64,000 nucleotides of DNA. Origin: Mortierella sp. BCC40632 (lineage: Eukaryota; Mortierellomycota; Mortierellomycetes; Mortierellales; Mortierellaceae). Numbering within the stretch: position 1 is the first letter of the stretch; each line of letters begins with the position of its first letter. The stretch covers positions 557,001 through 621,000 of the forward strand of contig WAEK01000003.1 of the NCBI GenBank assembly GCA_011634665.1, read 5' to 3'. Below the pieces are notes generated by a model. The model was given only the letters and a program-made list of their open reading frames with translations. It was not told the DNA's origin and did no database searches. Positions 53,601 through 64,000 of this stretch are shown here, piece after piece. The position numbers were made by a program, and so were the translations under genes.

Positions 53601-56600
53601 TCCTTGACTTGTTCTTCTTTTTGGGCAACAAGGGCGATAGAGACGTCAGGCGATGCAACCGCCAATTGAGGAATAATGTCATCTCCTTGCTTTGCGTTAG
53701 ACACTGGTTCTGTCTGGAGAGCCTTCATCTCTGCAATAAGGATCTCGCGACGAGCCCGCTCCGCCTCTAGTTCTGCCTCAAGCGAAGTCTTCGCTCGGAG
53801 CTTTTCAATCAGCTCTTCTTCGTGCTTGGTTTCCAAGGCTTCTCTTGCCTGCCGTTCATCTCCCGAAACAGAGGCTGTCGCCTCTTGAAGCTGCCTCAAC
53901 TCATCGGTTTCAAACTCGATGATTTGCAGGAATTGACGGCACCCATCCTCCAACTTTTCAATGCTTCCAGTAAGATGCTCCAGTTCCAGTTCCTTGGCCT
54001 TGATCGCCTCAAGATTAGTGTTCTTTTCGGCTGGCAAGGCATTCTCGGACTGTCTCAACATGGATTGCAAGGCTGTAAGTTGCTCCTCCTTCTCTTCCAG
54101 AACCTTCTCGAGGGCCTGTTGTGCCTCTGTCTGTTCCTTAGTGAGTCGATCTTCCAGTTCCTGGATACGCTTCTGACTCTCAGCTCTTCGTTCCTCCGTC
54201 TGTTGGAGCTGCTCCTGAACCTGCTTCAGCGATGCCTCAAGCTCCTGATGGGCCTGCTTTTGCTTGTCATCCAGTGTATCCTGAGCAGACTCCTGCTTCC
54301 GATGCAATTCCTCGTTTTCGGCTTTGACTGCATCGAGCTCGACCTGCTGCTGTTTAAGCATCTCGTCAGAGTGGTTCAAGGCTGCCTGGTTCATTGCCAA
54401 GTAACTCTCTAATTCTGTGACCGACTTTCTGTAATCCTCAATAATGGGTCCAACAATTTCTTGAATAGCCTTGTTGTCCATGGAAGGTGGGAATGACAGT
54501 GAAGGAATTCCTGACTTTGCTATCGAAGGAGAGGTCAAGGCTGTACTGTTGCCGGTTCCATTCATTCCTCCAGCACTGCTGCTACTACTGCTGCCTGTCA
54601 GACTGCCTGTGTGACTTCCTACGATGGCCGTCCTGGCTGAAGAGGAAGTCTCTGAATAACGATCTTCCTCCTCCTGAACGGCATCTAGATAGTTGTGGCT
54701 AATATCAGTGGCGATTGAATCCCGACTTTGATAATGCTTTAGTCCTCGAGGAGGCGAAGAAGGAGAGATGAGACCGTCCTCGCTGTCATCCGCATGGATA
54801 TCGAGTCCGCCCATCGTGGTTGTCGATCCAGAGATAGACATCCGACTACCTCCTCTGGAAGGAGGTTCGGACAACCCCAAGCCTCCTAATTCTGATTTAT
54901 GGCTGTTTGCAGCGGCTTCCTTCAGGATCCGAATCTCGTGTTTGAGTTTCTGGATGATGGAGCGTAGGTATTCCGGATTGTCCATGTTGATTTCCTGGTT
55001 AAGCGACGACGAGTTCTTAATGTTTCGAGCCCGGTTGGCGTACTTAAGTGTGTTCTGTTTTTAAACAATTAGAAAGTGAGAGAGAACAAAGGAATGGATG
55101 AGCTTAGTACGACCAGACTCTTCATTTCCTTAGTATCGGACAAAAAGAAGAGAAAGAAATAAAGAAATAAAGAAAAAGACATACCAGCGTCTCTCCAAGA
55201 TTGATTTCACTAGGGCTCACACAGGCAATCATCAGCGCCAATGCATTACCACCCAAAGAATCCTGGAGCAATCGCGTCAACTTTGAATCACGATAAGGAA
55301 TATGGCTTGCTCTCTTGCTTGGGTCTCCCAAAGCCGAGATGACATTACCTAACGCATGAAGACCGGCATTGATGCTGATTCCTTCTTTGGCACGGTCACC
55401 AATCGCTGAAGTGCGTTTAAGTCGCTCACTTCCTGCAAGATCAACAAAATGGAATTTGCTGTTCAATACAATCCATTCTCCTTCTGGCTCAGGATCATCG
55501 TTGTGAATGGCGGCAGCAGCCGCTACAGGGTCCACCATGGTACTCTGCCGTTTGAGCTTTGATCCTGGTGCAACAATCCCGCTGGTAAAAGGTGAGGGTA
55601 TACTCGAAGGTGTCGTCGGGGTGGCAGGACGACCATTTCCCATCGATCCTAGTCCAGGGGAAGGTGGTGCTCCATTCCCGAATCCGTTTAGAGACTGACC
55701 CAAATTAATGCTTGGGGTTTTGAGATGTGTCCGACGGAATGTAGGGGATGTCTGGGATTCGGGAGATGAGGATCCAACTGCAAATTGAGGGGGTGGTGTA
55801 GGTGGGGGCATTGGTTGTGTCGGAACAAACTTTTCTTGTCGGAGAGTAATGCTAAAGATGGCATGCGATCTTGAGGACTTTTCGTTCATCTCTGTTGAGT
55901 GTGTTTGTCGGTTTTGGGATCCGAACCACAGTAAACTAAGAGCAAAAAAGAAAATAGGGGATAAGGAGGAGTGTGATTATGTTCCGTCAGTCGCAAGAAA
56001 TTGAGATGAATAGGCCATGGTGTGTCAAAGGGAAGTGACAAGAAGAAAAGAGAGGGACAAGACGAAATGATCTCTTACTGAATGACTTCCTCCACAGAGG
56101 TAACAACCACCTCCTGTACACCTGTCCAGTAAATGTTTCCTTTGGTGTCCTCACGGATTGTAACAGGTGGTCTAAAGTCTCCCTTGACAAGTAGATCAAT
56201 CAAGTCCTCATTATAGATCTCGACAAATGATACTTTGAATGTTGTCTTGAGTGGTGGCATTTTGTAGCCGGGATATACTGGAGGTAGTCGTTTTGCCTCA
56301 TGGAACAACTGTGCCATTGCTCTTGGAATGATACCTGTGGGGATTGCGAGGCGGCGTAACGAGGATGACGGTGGTGGTGGTGATGGTGGTGGTAATGGGT
56401 CAATGTGAATCCATGAGCAGGTACAGGTACATGAACAGGAACGGGTTTACAGATGATCCAAAAAAAATAAAATAAAATAAAATATGTATGTTTGTATACG
56501 TTAGCATGTGCTTAACATTCACACGGAAATCTTCTCTTTGGCATGATAGTATTTCTGTTGTTATTTTTCCTGTTGGTAATGCAAAGACGGACGTGCAGAT

Positions 56601-57683
56601 ACACCTCATACCTTCTGATGAACTTCCGCGAATATCAGCTGTAGGTGCGCCTGTTCCCATGGTGTAGGTCTTTCCAGAGGATGTCTGTCCATATGCCATG
56701 ATCGTCACGTTGTATCCTGGATCCCATTTTGTGTACGAGTGAGCAAACAAAAAAAAAAAAAAAAAAAAAAAAAAGTGAACAAATATCGAGTCAGCAATTG
56801 TACGTGTGTCTTTTTTTCTTCTTCTCCACCCAATTGCCCCTGATCGAGTGACACCCATATCAACAAAGGAAACCTCCTTGTTCATTTCTATCGCTTCGCG
56901 TGTTGTGTCTGAGCATCTGCACACGGGTGCACGCACTGCAAATTAGAAAGACGAAGGGAACTCTGTTCTATCGAGAGATGTACCCCTCCACCGACCAGAC
57001 ACATCTCTCATGCAAGTAACCAACTCTGTTTGCATCTTTTTTTTCTTTTTTTTCTCTTTAAACACACAAATAATGATGCAGCTCCTGGTGCTTTTTTTTT
57101 TTTTTTCCTCTCCTTCATACCTTCCATAAATTTCTCAACCATGCGTCTCACGCTGCCATGGTAAACTTCCTCCTGGGTAGCAGATGTACTAAAGACATGG
57201 TCGAATGTAAAGGCGCGCTGGAGAGGCACGACGGAGACTTGTTGAGGTTGATCATGGACGGGGGAGTGGTGTCCGTGGTTCAAGGAGTTGGGAGAGGCAG
57301 TTCCGAGGACGGATGAAGGTCGATCGATCACGGCCAAGACTTCATTGTCTGCGCGCCCACGGGGTTTTGTCGAGTTCTTAAGGTCACTGGGGATCGGTCG
57401 AATACGGAGGGCTTGAGGGAGAGAACGAGTCCAAAAAGGTCCGGTCGTACAATCAAAGACACACACAGACATATAACAACATCACACACATACACACGTA
57501 GAAAGGTGGTTCGAGTTAGTATCCTAGTGAGCTTTTTTTTTTTTTTTTTCGGTGCGCACTGTTCGCAGTGGGGGGATGGATTAGCTGCTCTGCTGGCTGG
57601 GCTAGAGCAGAGTAGAGTCGAGTAAGGCCCGCTCTGGTCTGGCGACGACTGAATTGGATGAGAGCCAAAGGGAAGAAATGAGA

Positions 57684-57726
<43 letters not shown>

Positions 57727-57848
57727 ACTGTAGAGGTAGGACAAGTACAACTAATCCACGCACATGTTAAAAAAAAATAAAAGGCATGCTCGCTGGAGAA
57801 GGTAAGAGAGCCGCAGGGAGGGGACAACATGGCCCAGCACACCAAGAA

Positions 57849-57883
<35 letters not shown>

Positions 57884-58345
57884 AAGGAACAAAGGACAAA
57901 AACCAAGCAGGCCATGCTTCTCGAGTGAGCAGCAATAAACTGAATGCAGAAACGATACCAGTGAACATGCATAACAACATTAAAGCCAAAGCACACTAAA
58001 ACAACCCAGCTGAAGCAGAGCTGTATAAAAAAAAGTGAGAGAGAGAAAGAGATCCTCGTTTTCGGGAATGATTTGTCACAGATGATGCTCGAGAGGATCA
58101 TCGTCGTCTTTCTCTCTCTCTCCCTTCGCCTAGTTATCTTTAGACAAGCAGGCACCGGTCCATCTGCTTTACTCCATGAATTGATCACGTCGAGACCATT
58201 GCCTCTGTAGGAGAGAGAAGGAGAAGGGGTGAAAGAGGACCAGAACCGATACGTTGGCCGAGCACGGTGCTAGTCTGCAGGTTGGCAGCATGCGGAGGCT
58301 GCATCGAGTATCACTCGACGGTGGTGTGGAGCGGTGTGTGGGGTG

Positions 58346-58376
<31 letters not shown>

Positions 58377-58745
58377 GATGTGGAGCACGTCCTTGGTATC
58401 CCTCTCTCTCTCACTCTCTCACTCTCTTGCAGGCAACCCCAATTCCCCGGATGAGATCCGCTCCGCAAGATGACTATGGCTGACTCTTTCAGCTCCAGGG
58501 GACACACCCCGTCAGCAAGGGACACATGCAGAGGAGAGGGGAGGGGGGAGGGGGGGTCGGTGCTGCACAGGGTGAAAGGGGAGAGAGACGGCCGGCACGC
58601 AGCCGCTGCTGTTGGAGTAGAGCGGGAGGAGGTAGAGGAAGAGGGGGGAGTGAGTGGGTTGTGTATTGTTCAGCGACCTACCCACTTGGACAGAGGTCTC
58701 AATGGACTGGGGTGCGGCGCCCGGAGTAGGAGACGGGCCCGTCAT
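50612..58745 (-). CDS. Kinesin-4-like motor with long coiled coil
   Basis: Exons on the minus strand are 58745-58682, 57411-57121, 56716-56612, 56334-56079, 55935-55185 and 55054-50612, about 1969 residues. The first exon is only 64 nt and is joined over a 1.27 kb intron: SIETSVQV + ALRIRPIP makes the usual kinesin start. Motor motifs: [16 protein letters not shown]-loop GQTSSGKT (128-135), [15 protein letters not shown], switch I SSRSHAIF, switch [11 protein letters not shown], then [21 protein letters not shown] and [14 protein letters not shown] at the neck. The order and the neck resemble kinesin-4 (KIF4/KIF21) and fungal relatives; the call is by eye. The rest (1,350 residues) is coiled coil, with a Ser/Pro-rich region near the end. 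An insert of about 110 residues lies between switch I and switch II. Motors of this family suppress microtubule growth or move along microtubules. Confidence 0.85.
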
Positions 58746-59779
58746 CTATGGAACAGATCCCGCTTGGTGGGTCTTGCTGGGTGGTTGCTGCGAAGATAAA
58801 GAAAGAGAGAAAGTTGGGGGCAACGAGGGTGTGCGAATAGAAACACTGCCCGCGCCTGTTGAGGAAAAGGCACCGAAGCTTGTTGATTCGCTAGAACGGT
58901 CGGTTGTAGTAGGTACGGCTGAGTAGGCGGGGTGGGTGAGGAAGAAGAGCTGCCTGTTGAGGTTGGGAGCGGATGAGTTGATAGTGATCGGTTGAAAGGA
59001 AGTGGTTGGTGATGAGATGAAAAGAGTTGTACACCCAAAAATTCAGCAGAGTGGGAGGGAAAAAAGGGGGAGGGGAGGAGAAGAGAGTAGATGAATGGGC
59101 GAGTGAATGGGCGAGTGAATGAATGGAAGAATGAATGAACGAAAGAGAGAAGAGACAGAAGAATGAGGAGAGAGTGAGTGAGCGAGTGAGTAAAAAGTGA
59201 AAAATGGAGAAACAGGCTTTATTGGTTTGTTAATGCAGACAAAGTCTCGTCATAATAACGACAGAGACAACGACCCAGGGAGAACACGACCAGGCAGAGA
59301 AAAAGAGAGAGTGAGAGAGAATGAAAGAGAGGCAAGGGGGCAGGGCGCACAAAGGAGACGGTGCCGGGATGGGGATCCGAGCGGGGATGGATGGGACAGG
59401 TAAGATGATGCAGAAGGGGAGAGGATAGACAGTAGGTGGAGGTAGAAGCGGAGGAGGAGGAGGTGGCGGTGGTGGTGGTGGTGGTGGTGGTGAGAGAGTG
59501 AGAGTGAGATAACGAGAATGAAAGGATGAAGAGATGGCGGTGGTGATGATGAAGAACAGCGTGGGGAGACGAAATGGAGAGTGAGAGAGTGAGTGAGAAA
59601 GAGTGCGAGAGAGTGTGTCAGGCCAAAGAGAGAGTTCAAAAAAAAAAAAAAAAAAAAAAAAAAAAGAAGAGCGGCAAAAAAAAACACACACACATACACA
59701 CTCACGAAAGGGGCAGCCACGGCGGCCGTGCTCCAAGAGCTCTTTCTTCTCGTTCTCTCTCTCTCTCACTCTCTCTCTC

Positions 59780-59802
59780 TTTTTTTAAAAAAAAAAAAAA
59801 AA
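59780..59802. repeat. T7-A16 dyad, intergenic
   Basis: A (CT)n tract passes into seven T and then 16 A. It is the shortest member of the T-run/A-run dyads in this window. Confidence 0.75.
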
Positions 59803-60934
59803 GTCCTACCTGCACTGTCTGCCTGTCCTTCCCTTTCCTTTTCCCTTTTTCCTCTGATGGCTGGGCTGACTGCCAGCAGCCTTGTCTCTCCATCCTTTTG
59901 CCCTGCCCCTGCCTCGCCCCTGTCTCTTCTTACCCTATCTACCCTGTCTACCATGTCTTGCCCTTTCCCTGCTCTCCCACACTCAGGCCACCCGTCCTCT
60001 TCTTTTTTTCTTCTCCAAATCGGTTCCCTATCCAGCTGCCGCTGTGCCGCCGCTATCCGTCCGAGAGAAGTAAAAACCCATGCCGCAGACCGAGTGTCAA
60101 TCGTCCCTGACCTCTTCGTGCTCACCCCACAAACAGGGCACGCCCGCAGGTCTGCGCGGAGAGGAGGAGCGTGCCCATCAGCGGGCCAGGCCATAGTGGG
60201 GTCGGATGTGGTTCGGATAGACAGCCTGGCCTGTGAATGGACTACTGAGACGCTTTCGCACTCTGCACCATTGCCGCATGTCACATCTGCATGCAGCAAT
60301 GGGTGTTCTCTCACTATGCTCCTCCACTTTTTTTTTTTTCCTCCCTGATAGATGTGTCAGCACAAAAAAGACTTTTTTACCTGGCTCTTCAGGGCCTTGC
60401 TCTGATTGCTCGATGTCCCGTCGTATGCCTGGCTTGGCCTCGCCACTTTTTTTTTGCTGGCCGGTCTGCTCAGTTGAATAAGGGCCTGTCCTCTTCCAAC
60501 AAGGATACTTTCATACACACCTACACACACACACACCTACAGATACATTCCACCACAAGACGGTGGCTCTCAGAGCTGGATGAATGATGTGTATGTCTGT
60601 GTGTGTCTTGGACACAGGCTCAGAAATGAACACAACTTTCATCATGGAGAGGATGTGAGAAAGAGAGAGATTGATCAGAAAGGTATTCCGCAGACCATGT
60701 CTTAGCCCATGCCATGCTCCGCCATTTTGGCGCCCGTTGATGCCAGGTGATTGTCGGGGAGAGAAGGGGCCCCTTCTTCTTCTTCTTCTTCTTCTTCTTC
60801 CTTGGCCCGATCCTTTTCTTTCTTTTTCTCTCCTGGGAATGCGCAAGAAAAAGCCCCACCAATGAGACAAAGAGGGGCAAGAGGGCTCGAGTGAATGCTA
60901 TGGATCAAGCCGAAGAGTGTAGAGCCGCTCTCTA

Positions 60935-60968
<34 letters not shown>

Positions 60969-61312
60969 CTCTGTCTATCTCTATCTCACAGTAACCCACA
61001 CCCTAGTGTCATCTCCAACACCCTTCCCACAATAGGGAGTCAATTGTTCCCTCTCGTCCGGGGTGCCCCTGATCCCGCTCACGACTCGCTTTGACTTTGC
61101 ATACCAGTTTGATGCAACTGGTACTTTTACTACCCTTGCCAGAGCACTTTCTCTCTCATGCTTCTTCCTGAACACAACTCCGACTGTAAAAAAACGATGG
61201 GCACCTGAAGAGTACCCCTCTCCCTCCCCTCTCCCGCCTGCAGCCGTAACTGCTCCCTGGATCAAGATCAATTCTCTTCTTCCTTTCCCTTAGACAGCTG
61301 GTAAAAAAAAAA

Positions 61313-61338
61313 GACAAGACAAGACAAGACAAGACAAG
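61313..61338. repeat. (AAGAC)n pentanucleotide repeat
   Basis: Five to six tandem copies of GACAA/AAGAC, preceded by a short A-run of ten bases. Confidence 0.85.
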
Positions 61339-62848
61339 AGGCGGTAGATCGAAACAGCACAAGAAGAACGGATCCACCCTCTCGCGCTCAAAAGTAAACA
61401 GTACCTACTACCAACGGAGCTCATTTGAGGCATCTGCCAAGGTCTCGAATGGACAGGATATAAAAATATAGAAAAAGAGCCGATAGACACGATAGTAATG
61501 ACCCATTTGTGGAATCCTTGATCGCTCAGACCTCCTTCCCTGCATGCCGACCAAATGAAATAGACTAGGGGAAAGATGTCCGACAATACGAATACCAAAA
61601 AAAAAAAAAAAAAAAAATGACAAGGAGACCTGGTCAAATGCTCAGGCCACATCGACCACAAAGGTTTGCATGGCCAAAAATTGGCCCGAGAGGCCAATTT
61701 TAAAAGAATTAACGGTCTCCGAGAAGGAAGAAGGGTCTTGTACCAAATCAAAATAGAACTCAAAAGCAAAGATGGAATCCCTTTTCTCTCTGAACCACTT
61801 TTCATTGTCAATAATCACGACCTCTCTGTGAATATCACGATTCATCAGTGTAGCCTATCTGTTCAGGTGAGGGAACGTTACAGGGGTGGAAGGGGAGGAA
61901 GGGAGGGAATGGTGAGTGATTGGACCACAGGAAACCGCGTTGATATTGACCAATCACTGCTACTTTGGAGAACCTCAGTGAACTACGCTAGCGACACCTC
62001 CCATCACCTGAAATGGAGAAATTACTGGAACCTCGGAAGGAAGGGGGTCTGGCTTTTGTTGGGAGAAGTCGTCAGAGTTAATGTCGCGTTCTCTTTCAAT
62101 CTATGACCCCTTCTCTCTCATTCTCTCACTCTCTCACTCTCTCGCTCTCTCGCTCACATCCCGAAGTACCCTTTTTCATTATTATTTTTCTTTCTCTGCC
62201 TAACAAGCTAACGACCCAATGCTCCAGATCAGGAGCTGCGGCCTCTTTGCTATGAGAGCATCTTTACCGTTATGGTTTCTTGAATTGCCTTTTTTTTTTT
62301 TTCTTTTCTTTCTTTTCTTTTTTTTTTTTTTTTTCCTTTGGAGTATATTCACCAATTGCTATAGACACTCACTCTAAAATGAGGAGGAAGAAAAATTCAG
62401 TTGTCTGGTGGGCGAAGCAATCTCTGGCGGGAAATCCCTTTCCATCCAATTTGGACGACTCCAAACACGCCCCCCCCCCCTAATTTCTTTTTCCATCTCT
62501 CTCTCTCTCTCTCTCTCTTACTTTTACCACTGTGCCGGTCAGTGCTTCTCCAGCCAACGTGCATCCCGCCTTTTGCTTATGGAATGGCAAATATCATTGT
62601 TGGGGGTACCCATAATAGTGGAAGGCTTTTTCCTCTGACCAATTTTTTTTTCCTTGCTTTTTTTTTTTTTTTTTTTTTTTGGGCAAAGCAGACACCCGCG
62701 AACCGGGAAGGACTTTTCAATTTTGAGGGGGGGATGGAGGGGATAGTCCCAATTGGTCTGTAGTGGGGAAGAGACATCCATTGAAAGGAGAAGGGACGTT
62801 CCAAGGGAAAGCAATCAACCCAACCGCATTATTTAACAAGAATTGGCA

Positions 62849-62881
<33 letters not shown>

Positions 62882-62973
62882 TAATGTAGATTAATAACCA
62901 GATGAGACGGCCTGCAGAAGATGTTACTTCCACCTCCTAGCTTTTTTCTTTCTTTCTTTCTTTCTAATCCAAT

Positions 62974-63008
<35 letters not shown>

Positions 63009-63085
63009 ACAGGATGTGGGCCAGGGGGTAGGTCGATAAGGCGACAATTAACAAGGGGAGGGATCAGGCAAACCCTTTGAATCCC

Positions 63086-63090
<5 letters not shown>

Positions 63091-63125
<35 letters not shown>
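63091..63125. repeat. (CT)n microsatellite
   Basis: About 35 bp of pure CT dinucleotide. It is one of several CT/GA arrays in the gene-free right end of the window (others at 57690-57726 in the kinesin intron and 62495-62519). Confidence 0.88.
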
Positions 63126-63127
<2 letters not shown>

Positions 63128-63219
63128 CGTTTCCTCCGCCTTCCCATACGTACCCTGGTATCCTTCACTCCAAAGACATCAAGCAAATGCATGAAGCTCC
63201 CACCCCTTTCCAGGCCGTT

Positions 63220-63255
<36 letters not shown>

Positions 63256-63892
63256 TTGTTGTTGTTGTTGTTGTTCTTGCTGTTCTTGTTGTTTGTTTGT
63301 TGATTGGTCGTCCTGTAGAAGGGCCTAGGCAAAAAGACAAGAGATGCAGATGAGTACTATTTGTGTCTGTACGAGGTGGTAGTTGGAGATGAAGGCAGGT
63401 GTGTGTGTAGCAGAGGGAATAGTCTACGGAGACATAAATTGGTCAAGTTTTAGAACCTGTTGTAATGGATGTAGAGTGGAGGGAGATTACGATGGTCTAA
63501 GGATAAGGAGAGAAAGGAGATAGGCTAGATGGTCATTTGGAGGTGGTACTTTCAAGGTTATAGTGCCTTGGAAGCACTTCTGGGTGTGCCATGACCCAGT
63601 CAACCAGAACAGGGAGATAAGGAAGAGCGTGGGTAGAAGTGGAGACGATGAGAAAGTCTGAGAGTGAGAAAAATGTATCTTTTCTTTCTTTCAAGACTGG
63701 GCTAGACCTATCTCGATGTTTGAGTCCTGTAAAGGTGAGGAAGATATGAGAACAAGACAGAGCGAGAAAACCCCTTCGAAAAATCGCATAGAGACTCAGT
63801 GATGGAAGAGACTAGCGAGTATTTATCGGAAAGACACATACAGAGAGCTACAGATGATAAGGAAATACTTATTTCTAAAGCATTGTCTGTCG

Positions 63893-63912
63893 AAAGTCAT
63901 CATGATGACTTT
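63893..63912. repeat. 20-bp perfect palindrome
   Basis: AAAGTCATCATGATGACTTT is identical to its own reverse complement over 20 bp. It lies in gene-free DNA close to the right edge of the window. Confidence 0.9.
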
Positions 63913-64000
63913 TAATACTTCTACTGCTCCCAGAAATGTAAATAGAGACAGGGCGATGTCCAGAGTTACTTATTGGCTTTGAATTCTCTGAGGTGGCCTC

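Larger units (their letters stand above)
58746..64000. other. Gene-free, simple-repeat-rich region
   Basis: I find no conserved protein in 5.2 kb on either strand. The stretch has GA/CT runs, poly(A)/(T) runs (58354-58373, 59639-59665, 62850-62880, 62977-63003, 63221-63254), (GGT)n at 59463-59491, (GAATGGGCGAGT)-like units at 59090-59135, an AAGAC pentamer array at 61313-61338 and a (TTC)n run at 60774-60801. Open frames such as 61666-62106 and 59593-60348 have low complexity or no recognisable motif. The kinesin promoter must lie at the left end. Confidence 0.6.

Noticed and set aside
53822..54412. 196-residue Leu-rich open frame on the plus strand
   Set aside because: It is antisense to the kinesin coiled coil, whose codon bias (Glu/Lys/Gln) generates Leu/Phe/Ser-rich frames on the other strand.
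59574..60348. Two long overlapping plus-strand frames rich in Lys, Ser, Pro and Leu
   Set aside because: They run through A-runs and CT repeats; composition is that of simple sequence.
61666..62106. 146-residue open frame on the plus strand, overlapped by minus-strand frames
   Set aside because: No recognisable motif, no splice or start context, and equally open on the opposite strand; kept only as a point of interest.

Overview
This 64 kb window is nuclear DNA from a filamentous fungus, most likely an early-diverging one (Mucoromycota, in the style of Mortierellomycotina). That placement is inferred from gene content and intron style; no marker gene was aligned. The evidence for a fungus: compact genes with many short GT-AG introns, HAL-type kinase, Sgt2, Chm7, Pep12-type syntaxin, an RNA-silencing RNA-dependent RNA polymerase, and a LARGE-like family 49 glycosyltransferase. 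Introns and intergenic DNA carry unusually many long poly(A)/poly(T) runs and GA/CT microsatellites. No rRNA, tRNA, CRISPR array or intact mobile element was recognised.

Layout from left to right: a cyclin (5' end off the window, +); SGT2 co-chaperone (+); MED20 Mediator subunit (-); RNA-dependent RNA polymerase (+) followed by a 15-bp minisatellite; HAL4/5-like protein kinase (-); CSB/Rad26 transcription-coupled repair ATPase (+); ESCRT-III protein Chm7 (+); GT49 glycosyltransferase (+); secreted sphingomyelinase C-like phosphodiesterase (+); Pep12-type Qa-SNARE (-); GARP subunit Vps54 (+); long-form tRNase Z (-); membrane-anchored short-chain dehydrogenase (-); COG complex subunit Cog7 (+); a very large kinesin-4-like motor (-). 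The last 5.2 kb (58746-64000) has no recognisable gene and is rich in simple repeats.

For the 13 complete multi-exon genes I built exon models by hand. In each the phases of consecutive exons agree and the total coding length is a multiple of three, which supports the models; the weak points are the penultimate exon of the cyclin and the last exon of VPS54. Four gene pairs are head to head and probably share promoter regions: MED20/RDR, kinase/CSB, syntaxin/VPS54 and dehydrogenase/COG7. Four genes act in membrane traffic or membrane remodelling (Chm7, the syntaxin, Vps54, Cog7), and the syntaxin and Vps54 are both expected at the endosome/trans-Golgi step.

The most interesting items are: a 7-nt micro-exon that completes the catalytic loop of the RNA-dependent RNA polymerase; a fungal secreted protein of the otherwise mostly bacterial sphingomyelinase C family, interrupted by introns; a tandem lysine/acidic cassette in CSB/Rad26 that looks like an array of sumoylation sites followed by six 21-residue acidic repeats; a stop-free 108-nt intron in the same gene; a GC-AG intron in VPS54; and repeated T-run/A-run dyads.
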